Shown: in pieces, positions 36,060 through 42,711 of the stretch
Position numbering within the stretch: position 1 is the stretch's first letter
Layout: the number at the start of each line of letters is the position of its first letter
Origin: Rhodothermus sp.
GTDB taxonomy: Bacteria > Bacteroidota > Rhodothermia > Rhodothermales > Rhodothermaceae
Assembly (NCBI GenBank): GCA_015487635.1
Contig: WFPM01000144.1
Location: forward strand, 1 to 42,711
Length of the DNA stretch: 42,711 nt
Direction: 5' to 3'
Made by a program: the position numbers and the translations under genes
The notes under the pieces: model-generated
Databases searched by the model: none
What the model saw: the letters and a program-made list of their open reading frames with translations, nothing else
What the model was told of the DNA's origin: nothing

Positions 36060-37246
36060 GAAGCCCTGCCGGGATGCAACCGCTCTACCAGCACACGTAC
36101 CGGGCGAATCACCGGATAGAGAAAGGTAAGGCGTTTCGGCAACCGACAGAACACTCGATCCTTTTCTGTAGGCGCCAGTGCCAGTTTCAGGTGATGGCCC
36201 AGGTAGCCGAAGCGATGACGCCAGCGCTCGCGTTCCCGAAAGTGATACCAGAACATGGGCCAGAAGGCGCGCACGTTGGCGTCGTCCCGAAACATCCAGC
36301 GCGTGACCACCTCGCGAGTCATACGCCGGGCTGCTCGCCGCTGGCGAAGTCCTCGTTGCAGCACGTCCGGCACCGGTGCGCCCAGCAGCTCGGCGGCCAG
36401 CGTACATCCGATGGCCAGCACGCGCATTGTCCCCAGACGATGCGCCTGTTGCAGCACGGCCGCTCCGTCCAGGTCGGGACAGCGACGCAGCAGTTCGGCC
36501 ACGTCGGCCACCCAGTTCAGTTTCAGCCAGCGATGTTTGTTGCCGTGAATGACCAGATAGAGCAACAGGTCCTCGGGCGCCATGGTGCGTAGCCTTCGTC
36601 CGGCAAAGGGAACCTGCCGGTGTCGTGCCCAGATCGCCTCGGGATCCAGCGGCAGGTCGTAGATCGTGTAGAAAAAGGCCCAGTGCAGCTCAACGACAAA
36701 GTCGCGGCTTTCGTGAACAAATTCAAACCCGAGCTGCGTGTCCAGATAGGCTTCTGTTTCGGCCTCCTCCAGTTTTTTATGGGCCCGGTAGCCCAGCGAC
36801 TCGAGGACCCGTCGGGCTTTCCAGAAGTCGCTCCGTTTTACCAGCAGGTCGATGTCCACATAGACCCGCGCCGCCGGATCCCCGTAGATGAGCGCGGCTA
36901 GGGCCGGCCCTTTGAAGGGAATTACCGGAATCCCCTCGGCCTCCAGCCGATCGACCAGCCGCAGGAGTTCTTGCGTCTGATGCAGGTTGTGGACGGTCAG
37001 CGCCCGCGCCTCAGCCTCCAGCCGGGTACGCCACGGCTCCGGCACGGCCTCGGGTACCGCCGCCAGCAGGTTCCGGTATACCGGCGCCACCACGCCATGC
37101 CGTAGTGTCCACCGGTACAGCCGTTCCCAGTCGAGCGGTTGTGCCAGCAGCGCCTGCAACTGCGCAGCAGCCGGCGGATCCAGACGGGTTCGCGCCGCCA
37201 GCGTCAGCACCCGTGCTTCCGGTGAAAGGGACGAAACGAGCGACAT
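36056..37246 (-). CDS. Nucleotidyltransferase-family protein (PF14907 type)
   Basis: 396 aa. The core matches the uncharacterised nucleotidyltransferase family found beside many lasso and related RiPP genes. VIPFKGPALAALIYGDPAARVYVDIDLLVKRSDFWKA holds the KGP turn and the D-x-D metal pair (about residues 116-150). LDTQLGFEFVHESRDFVVELHWAFF and MAPEDLLLYLVIHGNKHRWLKLNWVADVAEL follow. The C-terminal 120 residues are helical and basic. Together with the HPr-kinase-like protein this repeats the kinase-nucleotidyltransferase pair of paeninodin-type clusters, where it extends a peptide phosphate. An alternative is activation of a sugar for the adjacent glycosyltransferase. It is translationally coupled to the GMC gene. 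Confidence 0.82.
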   Translation of the reverse strand: MSLVSSLSPEARVLTLAARTRLDPPAAAQLQALLAQPLDWERLYRWTLRHGVVAPVYRNLLAAVPEAVPEPWRTRLEAEARALTVHNLHQTQELLRLVDRLEAEGIPVIPFKGPALAALIYGDPAARVYVDIDLLVKRSDFWKARRVLESLGYRAHKKLEEAETEAYLDTQLGFEFVHESRDFVVELHWAFFYTIYDLPLDPEAIWARHRQVPFAGRRLRTMAPEDLLLYLVIHGNKHRWLKLNWVADVAELLRRCPDLDGAAVLQQAHRLGTMRVLAIGCTLAAELLGAPVPDVLQRGLRQRRAARRMTREVVTRWMFRDDANVRAFWPMFWYHFRERERWRHRFGYLGHHLKLALAPTEKDRVFCRLPKRLTFLYPVIRPVRVLVERLHPGRAS

Positions 37247-37252
37247 GGCGAC

Positions 37253-38365
37253 TCAGGAAGAAAGGGGCAACGGTGCAACTTCTTCAGACGCGGGAGGCAT
37301 GGATTTTACCGACAGATCCGGCACCGCATGCCGAAACAACTCCTCCGGATAGTTGGGAACGGGTTTGCGCCAGAACCGGCTGCGCAGCCAGCGCACCCCG
37401 CGCGAGATCCAACTCCCCGATGGTCCCAGCCAGGTGAGGACATAGCCCACGCTGCTGCGCAGCGTCCGCCGCAAGCGCAAAGCCTGCCGTAACCGTTCCC
37501 GTGCGGCCTTTCGTTGACCGATGCTCAGCAGCGTATTTCCATAAGTGGTCAGCGCGTAAGCCATGCGGGCTTCGAAGACCGACCGGTACGGCGCCAGCGC
37601 CGGATCCTTCAGAAAATGCCGGTAGCAGAACAGCTCACCCTCGAATCCGTAGAGACGCCAGTGCCAGCTCCGACTGACCCCTCCGGGTTGCCAGCGGCAA
37701 CTGGCCAACCGCTGCGGCACGTAGTAGGCACCACCCTGCTGCGCGCACCGATACAGCAGCCACAGGTCCACCATGGCCCGCGACTCGTCGGCCAGAAACG
37801 TGGGGTGTACAGACGCCCGTCGGAACAACACGGCCCCGATGAACACGGACCGATCGATCAACGCCACCCGCAGAAAATCATCCACCGGACCTTCCGGCAG
37901 GCGCGCGCGTCGCCAGCGCCGGGTGTTGCGATCACTGTCATCCGGAAGCCGCCGTCCTTCGCTGTCCATAACCCAGTGATCACAGAAGGCCAGCACCAGG
38001 CGTGCATCCTGACGAAGCGGTTGCAGCAGCGTCTCCACAAAAGCCGGCTCCAGCGTGTCGTCGTCGCCCAGAAAACAGAAAAAGTCGCCGCGGGCCATTT
38101 CGACGCCCTGTCGCCAGTTGGCCACCAGCCCCCGGTTTCGGTGATTACGTACGTACAGAATGCGATCGTCCCGCACCTGAAAATTCCGGACCACCGCCGG
38201 AGTGTGATCGGTGCTGGCGTCGTCCAGCACGATAATCTCCAGGTTCGGATAGGTCTGCGCACAGGCGCTCGCCAGCGCCGCCTGTAGATAGCCGGCCCGG
38301 TTAAACGTCGGGATCAGAATGCTGACCACGGGCCCCCCGTGCTCTTGGCGGCTGATCTGTTGCAT
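37253..38365 (-). CDS. Family 2 glycosyltransferase
   Basis: 370 aa, GT-A fold. The N-terminus is VVSILIPTFNRAGYLQAALASACAQTYPNLEIIVLDDASTD (13-53), the nucleotide-sugar half. The metal-binding D-x-D is in FFCFLGDDDTLEPAFV (about 95-110). The acceptor half includes IGAVLFRRASV and the aromatic YYVPQRLASCRWQPGG. No membrane helices are obvious. Sugar donor and acceptor are unknown. It is the first gene of the long operon, six bases before the nucleotidyltransferase gene; a purine-rich AGGGGGG precedes its ATG. It could glycosylate the peptide, or the upstream genes could be a separate surface-glycan set sharing a transcript. Confidence 0.87.
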   Translation of the reverse strand: MQQISRQEHGGPVVSILIPTFNRAGYLQAALASACAQTYPNLEIIVLDDASTDHTPAVVRNFQVRDDRILYVRNHRNRGLVANWRQGVEMARGDFFCFLGDDDTLEPAFVETLLQPLRQDARLVLAFCDHWVMDSEGRRLPDDSDRNTRRWRRARLPEGPVDDFLRVALIDRSVFIGAVLFRRASVHPTFLADESRAMVDLWLLYRCAQQGGAYYVPQRLASCRWQPGGVSRSWHWRLYGFEGELFCYRHFLKDPALAPYRSVFEARMAYALTTYGNTLLSIGQRKAARERLRQALRLRRTLRSSVGYVLTWLGPSGSWISRGVRWLRSRFWRKPVPNYPEELFRHAVPDLSVKSMPPASEEVAPLPLSS

Positions 38366-38399
38366 GCGCCCCCCTGAAAATGGAACTTCGAATGCACGC

Positions 38400-38416
38400 C
38401 CGTAGCAATACTACGG
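38400..38416. promoter_or_regulatory. Hairpin in the leader of the RiPP operon
   Basis: CCGTAG-CAATA-CTACGG is a perfect 6-bp inverted repeat located 35 bases upstream of the glycosyltransferase ATG. It may be an operator or an mRNA leader structure. No clear promoter hexamers were found around it. Confidence 0.35.
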
Positions 38417-38472
38417 CGCACGCATCAAAAAGATTAGGGCGCTGCTCGAATTGAGACACACCGGTTTTGACC

Positions 38473-38514
38473 GATCCGGTATGCGCCAATGGCGCAAGCT
38501 ATCCGTCCGGATAC
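38473..38514 (-). terminator. Nested hairpin after the haem-protein gene
   Basis: The inner stem TGCGCC-AAT-GGCGCA (38482-38496) lies within outer arms ATCCGG / CCGGAT. It begins eight bases after the stop at 38522. There is no T-run, so it is a hairpin of uncertain terminating strength. The inner stem repeats the element at 32068-32084. Confidence 0.35.
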
Positions 38515-38521
38515 AGCCCGA

Positions 38522-41212
38522 CTACTGCTGCACGATCAGCAAGCGCGTGGCTTCGTAGGGCCCGGCCTGCAACCGGTACACGTAGCGTCCACTGGCCAGC
38601 GAGCGCACTTCCAAAACTACCTGATGCAAGCCGGCCGGTTGCACCGCATCGGTTACTACCGCCACCCGTCGTCCGAGCAGGTCGAAAACTTCCAGTCGAA
38701 CCGGAAGCCTCCGGGGCAGGGTGTACGGAATCGTCACGTTGTAAGCCGCCGGACTGGGATAGGCCTCGCCCAACGAGAAAGTCCATGAGGTCGGCTTTTC
38801 GGAGGACGTGGGGGTTTCGCCTTCGTCGAGGAAGAACCGTTCCCAGTTCCCGCCCGGTGAGATCGCCTCCCAGAAGCGGGCCACGCTGTCGAGCAGCGTT
38901 GGACGCACACCCGCGCACTGCGCGTTGTAGAGATACTGCATGAAGGCCCGGTTCTTCCAGTCATTGATCTGAACGCCGGCCGCCGGATGGCCGTCCTCCG
39001 TACATTTCTCCTGCGGCACGTCGAAGACGGTCTCCGGCGGTTCAATCCCCCTCGAGCCGCCCACGCGCGTGTTGCCATAAAGCGATTGCCAGTGCCGCAG
39101 GTCATAGCGGGACGCCTCAATGAACCAGCTCCGGAGCAGGTTCTCCGTGATCATCCGGAGCGTGTCCCGGCTGAGCTCCCGGAACCCGTTCGGTATATAA
39201 TGCGCCCCGAACCACGTAAGCGGCGAGCCGGTCTTCATCATGCGCACGCCGAGCCGCCGCGTCGTCCCCCACCCCGGCGTAAAGCCCTCCTCGGCATACC
39301 ACGACGTGTGGGCCTGCATCGCGGCAATCACGTAGTAGAGATGGCCGATCGTGTGATCGCGTCCGTACTTCTCCAGCGCCCTCCGGCTCTGCTCGAAGAT
39401 GTAGGACCAGTCGATCGCGCCGCCACTCGGATTGTCGGTTCGGAGTTTCGGGGTGAGTACGGTGGCCAGGTGCCACCACGAAAGGTCTTCGTATTTCAGC
39501 CGCGCCATGGTTGGAAACGGCGCAGCCGCATATTTCTCATTCTTTGAGAGCCGATGCATCGTCTGATCCATCAACCACGGCCCGGTGAGCAGCAGCGCCC
39601 GATCGGCTTTCTCCATGGGAATGCCGCGCACGTTATCCCCGTACACATCGGCGTAGCGGTCCTCCAGCTTGTATTCCATCTGGAGCTCCCACATCTTCAT
39701 CAGGAACCAGCGCGCCACGGCGATGTGCGCCATACGACCGAGCGGATGCGTCGGGTAACGTCCGCCCCACTCCGGCGGCGGGCTCAGGTCCTCGTGGTCG
39801 TTGTGCTTCGGGTTGAGGCGGAAGTTGTAATCGGCAAAGAGTTTGGCCAGTCCCTCGTCCCATTTCGGCGAGTTGCGGCTCCGGCGCTGCCGCTCGATGT
39901 AGTATTCAGGACCGTTCGTCTCGAGCAGCTGTTTGATCTTCTCGTAGTTCTGGTAATACTTCGAGCTGAACCAGACGTCCGCCGGGAAGAAGTCGCCCGG
40001 GTAGATCTGCGGCCACCAGGCGAAGATGTCCGGCAGTTCGAAGGCCACGGGAATGTCCGCGAGCACAAGGGTCGAGTCCATGCGCCAGTAGCGCTCCACA
40101 TTGGACCAGGACAGGTCCGCTTCCGGATGGAGGGCCCCGGGCTCGGGCACGCCCCGAAGTGCGTCCAGCTCGGCGCGGAAGCGCGCGCTCGGCGCCAGGA
40201 AGGCCAGCATCTGGCGGTCCGAGCTGAGCACCCACCTGCGTCCGGCACCGGCCGCCCAGCACTCCACGGGGCGTTTAGAAAGTCCGGGACCGGGCTGGTA
40301 GGGCGGGTCCCAGGGCCGGCCGCCACAGCTCGCGACGGTCTCGCCCTCGGGGAGCCTCAGATCGATCGAGCGGATGTAGGCCGCGATCTTTTTGCCCTCG
40401 TCCTCCGAAAGTCCATGAAACTTTGCCCGCTCGATGATGGCGTGATTGGAAAAGTTGAAGTACTTCAGGTCGAAGCCGCTCGTGGCGTGGCAGTCGGCGC
40501 AGGCAGCCACGATCGGAACGGGTTCACGGGAGCTCTTCAGCAGGATACGTCGGCTTTTCCAGAGCCGCTCCCCCTCTACGATGGCTTCCGGGGTGTCGTA
40601 GCCCTCGGGCGGTCCCCAGGTCGCGGGGTCATCCCACACGAAGCGCGTTCCTTCGAGCACGCTCTGTCCGTTTCGTCCACCCCGCCGCAGGTCCAGTTCC
40701 AGTACGCGGTAGCCCGAAGCGATCCCCTCCGTTCCGTTGAAGCGGAACTCGATCACGTTGCGTCCGGGCTTCAGCGGCCCGGTCTTCCGGATGGAGATCA
40801 TACCGCGAAGCGTCTGGTAGGGCCCACCGATCGGGCCGGTGAGCGGCGGGGCGTACATCTTTGATTCGGGGTAGAAGGCTTTGAAGTGCGCATTATCTAT
40901 CGGAATCCACGCTCCGCCGTTGATGCGGAAGCTCGCCTTTCTGTCGTAGTCCGGGCTGTCGTCCAGTTCGGGCACGTATTTGTAGCCCAGGTTGTGGGCC
41001 TTCAGATACATCGAGTCGACCCCGGTGGTGTCGGAGACGTACACCTCGACGGCCACTGTATAACCGTCCGGGCCGATCACTTCGATGGGAAGCGTCACGA
41101 CCACCTCCTCTCCGGCCTGGAGCTTCTGGGAAGGGGACATCAGCATCCAGCTCCCGACCAGTACCAGTGCGCCCCAGACGAGCACAGACAGCGAACGACG
41201 GCAGTACTGCAT
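38522..41212 (-). CDS. Secreted mono-haem c protein with type IX sorting domain
   Basis: 896 aa. The signal peptide is MQYCRRSLSVLVWGALVLVGS. Residues 35-180 form a beta domain (GRNVIEFRFNGTEG). A single haem c motif C-ADC-H (C238, C241, H242) follows, with FHGLSEDEGKKIAAYIRSID behind it as in cytochrome c folds. A long middle part (300-790) is rich in Trp and Tyr, probably helical, and resembles no family I can name. The last about 80 residues are a type IX sorting domain: GEAYPSPAAYNVTIPYTLP, VRLEVFDLLGRRVAVVTD and LASGRYVYRLQAGP. It is probably a surface or extracellular redox protein. The downstream partial gene is a paralogue: both share ARF-E-ISPGGNWERFF before the sorting region. Confidence 0.82.
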   Translation of the reverse strand: MQYCRRSLSVLVWGALVLVGSWMLMSPSQKLQAGEEVVVTLPIEVIGPDGYTVAVEVYVSDTTGVDSMYLKAHNLGYKYVPELDDSPDYDRKASFRINGGAWIPIDNAHFKAFYPESKMYAPPLTGPIGGPYQTLRGMISIRKTGPLKPGRNVIEFRFNGTEGIASGYRVLELDLRRGGRNGQSVLEGTRFVWDDPATWGPPEGYDTPEAIVEGERLWKSRRILLKSSREPVPIVAACADCHATSGFDLKYFNFSNHAIIERAKFHGLSEDEGKKIAAYIRSIDLRLPEGETVASCGGRPWDPPYQPGPGLSKRPVECWAAGAGRRWVLSSDRQMLAFLAPSARFRAELDALRGVPEPGALHPEADLSWSNVERYWRMDSTLVLADIPVAFELPDIFAWWPQIYPGDFFPADVWFSSKYYQNYEKIKQLLETNGPEYYIERQRRSRNSPKWDEGLAKLFADYNFRLNPKHNDHEDLSPPPEWGGRYPTHPLGRMAHIAVARWFLMKMWELQMEYKLEDRYADVYGDNVRGIPMEKADRALLLTGPWLMDQTMHRLSKNEKYAAAPFPTMARLKYEDLSWWHLATVLTPKLRTDNPSGGAIDWSYIFEQSRRALEKYGRDHTIGHLYYVIAAMQAHTSWYAEEGFTPGWGTTRRLGVRMMKTGSPLTWFGAHYIPNGFRELSRDTLRMITENLLRSWFIEASRYDLRHWQSLYGNTRVGGSRGIEPPETVFDVPQEKCTEDGHPAAGVQINDWKNRAFMQYLYNAQCAGVRPTLLDSVARFWEAISPGGNWERFFLDEGETPTSSEKPTSWTFSLGEAYPSPAAYNVTIPYTLPRRLPVRLEVFDLLGRRVAVVTDAVQPAGLHQVVLEVRSLASGRYVYRLQAGPYEATRLLIVQQ

Positions 41213-41328
41213 GATCCTGCCTCGCTGAGTAAGTGGAACAAGCGCCCAGGAACACGCAGAAGCCGAGTAGCTCGTGGATGATCGGGGAAGGGATACGCCG
41301 GCCTGAACGTGATCGAGGCATGAGGACC

Positions 41329-42711
41329 TTATCGGATCACCACCATCTGTCCGGCAGCGCGATGGCGTCCGGCTTTCAGACGGTAGAAATAGGTGCCACC
41401 GGCCAGATCACGCGCGTCAATGACCAAGCGATGGACGCCGGCTTCCTGATATTCGTCCACCAGGGTCACCACCCGACGGCCCAGCAGGTCGTATACCTCC
41501 AACCGCACCCTGGTGGCCTCGGGAAGTTGATAGACAATTGTAGCGCGTTCGACAACCGGATTCGGATAAGGCGCCTGCACGTCAAACTCCAGGGGCAGGC
41601 CTTCCACCTCGACTGCCCACACCTGGTCCGGCATAAATTGCAGGGCGGCCGGGCGCTCCTGTTCGGTGAGTACATCCATCACCCGCTGCACTTCGAGCCG
41701 TCGTGCTTCATCTTCGTCCACCCACCACAACGTCAGCTCCTCCCCGACCTCGGCACCCTCGCGCACTTCCGTCAGTGGCTCATCCCCCCGGACCACCACG
41801 GCCACCCTGCCCGTCCGCACCACGCCTTCCCCGACCACTTCGCCTCCCGCCGTCCGCACCTGCACACGTCCGCCCTCCGGCAAGCCCTCCAGAATCAGCA
41901 CGCTGCTCAGCACCGCCGCACCATCCTCCACAGATGCTACCGTCAGACTCCGCTTGCCGCTTCCCGAAGCCGGATACGTCAGCGTCGCCGCACGGCTCAT
42001 GTACACCTTGTAGCCCCGGCCCGGCTCCAGCGTCTGCAGTGTGTAGATCTCATAGTCCGGGAAATAGAGGCGCCCCTCCAGGTCCTTCACCAGCACCAGC
42101 GACGAGCCCAGCGAGCCCAGCGCCTTCGAGACCGGCATCGGCGTCGACGGCCAGTAGGGAATAAGATTCCATCCCGCTTCCAGGCCGATGCTTACCCCCT
42201 CTGGAATGGCGTGGCCTTCGACCGTCCAGTCTGTCGGCTCGGTCACGAAGATCATGTAAGCGCGGCGCCAGTCCCAGCGGCCGATCTGATCGACACCCAG
42301 CTCGGGACTGTAGACGCGTCCCTCTTCGTCCTTGACCAACACCAGGCGATCGCGAATGGGCGCCAGCAGGTCGTCGAGGCGATCGCTCATAGGCTGCACG
42401 TGCAGCGCAACCAGGTTCCAGCCGGCCTGGAGTGCCAGCGTCTGCCGCGTGGTGTCCGCATTCATGAAGAACCGCTCCCAGTTCCCTCCCGGACTTATAC
42501 GCTCCATGAAGCGCGCCACGCGGTCGAGCACAGCCGGATCCACCCCGTAGCACTGCGCCTGATAGAGAAACTGCAACATGGCCTCGTCCTTGTACCAGTT
42601 CGGATTCAGTGGTACAGGGTGGTTGCAGCTTTTGCGGCGCACATCGTAGGTGGAGTCGGCCGGCAGCAGGATCTTGTGCTTGGCGTTGCGTTTCCAGTTT
42701 CGAATCCACTC
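41329..42711 (-). CDS. Paralogous type IX-secreted protein, C-terminal part (runs off window)
   Basis: The frame is open through the right edge (460 codons seen, first residues EWIRNWKRNAKHKILLPADS), so the track's GTG at 42642 is internal and the N-terminus is missing. Its first 80 residues match the 896-aa neighbour (FLYQAQCYGVDPAVLDRVARF, then ERISPGGNWERFF). After that comes an insert absent from the neighbour: two repeated modules each starting LQAGWNLVAL / LEAGWNLIPY and holding LVLVKDEEGRVYSPE / LVLVKDLEGRLYFPD. Then a beta domain and the type IX sorting domain (PYPNPVVERATIVYQLPEATRVRLEVYDLLGRRVVTL). A haem motif would lie outside the window. It is upstream of, and 116 bases from, the haem-protein gene. 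Confidence 0.82.
   Translation of the reverse strand, partial: EWIRNWKRNAKHKILLPADSTYDVRRKSCNHPVPLNPNWYKDEAMLQFLYQAQCYGVDPAVLDRVARFMERISPGGNWERFFMNADTTRQTLALQAGWNLVALHVQPMSDRLDDLLAPIRDRLVLVKDEEGRVYSPELGVDQIGRWDWRRAYMIFVTEPTDWTVEGHAIPEGVSIGLEAGWNLIPYWPSTPMPVSKALGSLGSSLVLVKDLEGRLYFPDYEIYTLQTLEPGRGYKVYMSRAATLTYPASGSGKRSLTVASVEDGAAVLSSVLILEGLPEGGRVQVRTAGGEVVGEGVVRTGRVAVVVRGDEPLTEVREGAEVGEELTLWWVDEDEARRLEVQRVMDVLTEQERPAALQFMPDQVWAVEVEGLPLEFDVQAPYPNPVVERATIVYQLPEATRVRLEVYDLLGRRVVTLVDEYQEAGVHRLVIDARDLAGGTYFYRLKAGRHRAAGQMVVIR

Noticed and set aside
36060-36407. Extended N-terminus of the GMC oxidoreductase in the ORF track
   Set aside because: It overlaps the nucleotidyltransferase gene in another frame and lacks family similarity. 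The ATG at 36059 overlaps the upstream stop and sits directly before the FAD-binding motif.
41329-42642. GTG at 42642 as the start of the last gene
   Set aside because: The frame stays open to the window edge, and the residues before the GTG continue the similarity to the neighbouring paralogue.

Overview
The window is GC-rich and looks like a chromosomal segment of a thermophilic member of the Rhodothermota/Bacteroidota group, most plausibly Rhodothermus. The pointers are an arginine operon with an acetyl/succinyl-ornithine-type carbamoyltransferase, three proteins with the C-terminal sorting domain of type IX secretion, weak Shine-Dalgarno sequences before many starts, and a long type IA topoisomerase with C-terminal repeats. 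No rRNA, tRNA, phage, insertion sequence or CRISPR array was seen. The species name is inferred from overall character, not from a search.

Layout. 1-3737 (+): arginine genes argC (truncated by the window edge), argD, argF' and argB. 3740-7194 (-): a dicarboxylate/sodium symporter, then a dps-glycerate kinase pair. 7451-10129 (+): pyruvate phosphate dikinase with a recognisable promoter, an inverted repeat on its -10 and a clean terminator. 10412-10912 (+): a small membrane protein. 10913-11660: a gene-free stretch holding a cluster of GC-rich palindromic repeats. 11661-14231 (-): topA. 14291-14940: a DUF433/DUF5615 toxin-antitoxin-like pair enclosed by 26-bp direct repeats and two terminators. 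15018-23755 (-): a complete fatty-acid beta-oxidation operon, tetR-fadD-fadN-fadA-fadE. 23969-24862 (-): a secreted DUF4097 repeat protein. 25083-25859 (+): a small type IX cargo protein.

25847-38365 (-) is the most interesting part. It is a run of thirteen same-strand genes that reads as a lasso-like RiPP (ribosomally made, modified peptide) cluster. In transcription order it encodes a glycosyltransferase, a nucleotidyltransferase-family protein, a GMC oxidoreductase, a SAF-domain dehydrogenase, a membrane-anchored endonuclease/phosphatase-fold protein, an HPr-kinase-like protein, an asparagine-synthetase-type cyclase, three precursor peptides, an ABC exporter and a PqqD-like recognition protein. 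All three precursors carry a lasso-type leader (W-x-x-P-x-L-x-x-x-G, then Thr six residues later). Their cores have no Asp/Glu at positions 7-9 after the expected cut, and no leader peptidase (B2) gene is visible. One precursor (51 aa) is too short for the ORF track. A strong hairpin terminator separates the twin precursors from the third precursor and the exporter.

38522-42711 (-): two tandem, related, type IX-secreted proteins. The first has a single haem c motif; the second runs off the window.
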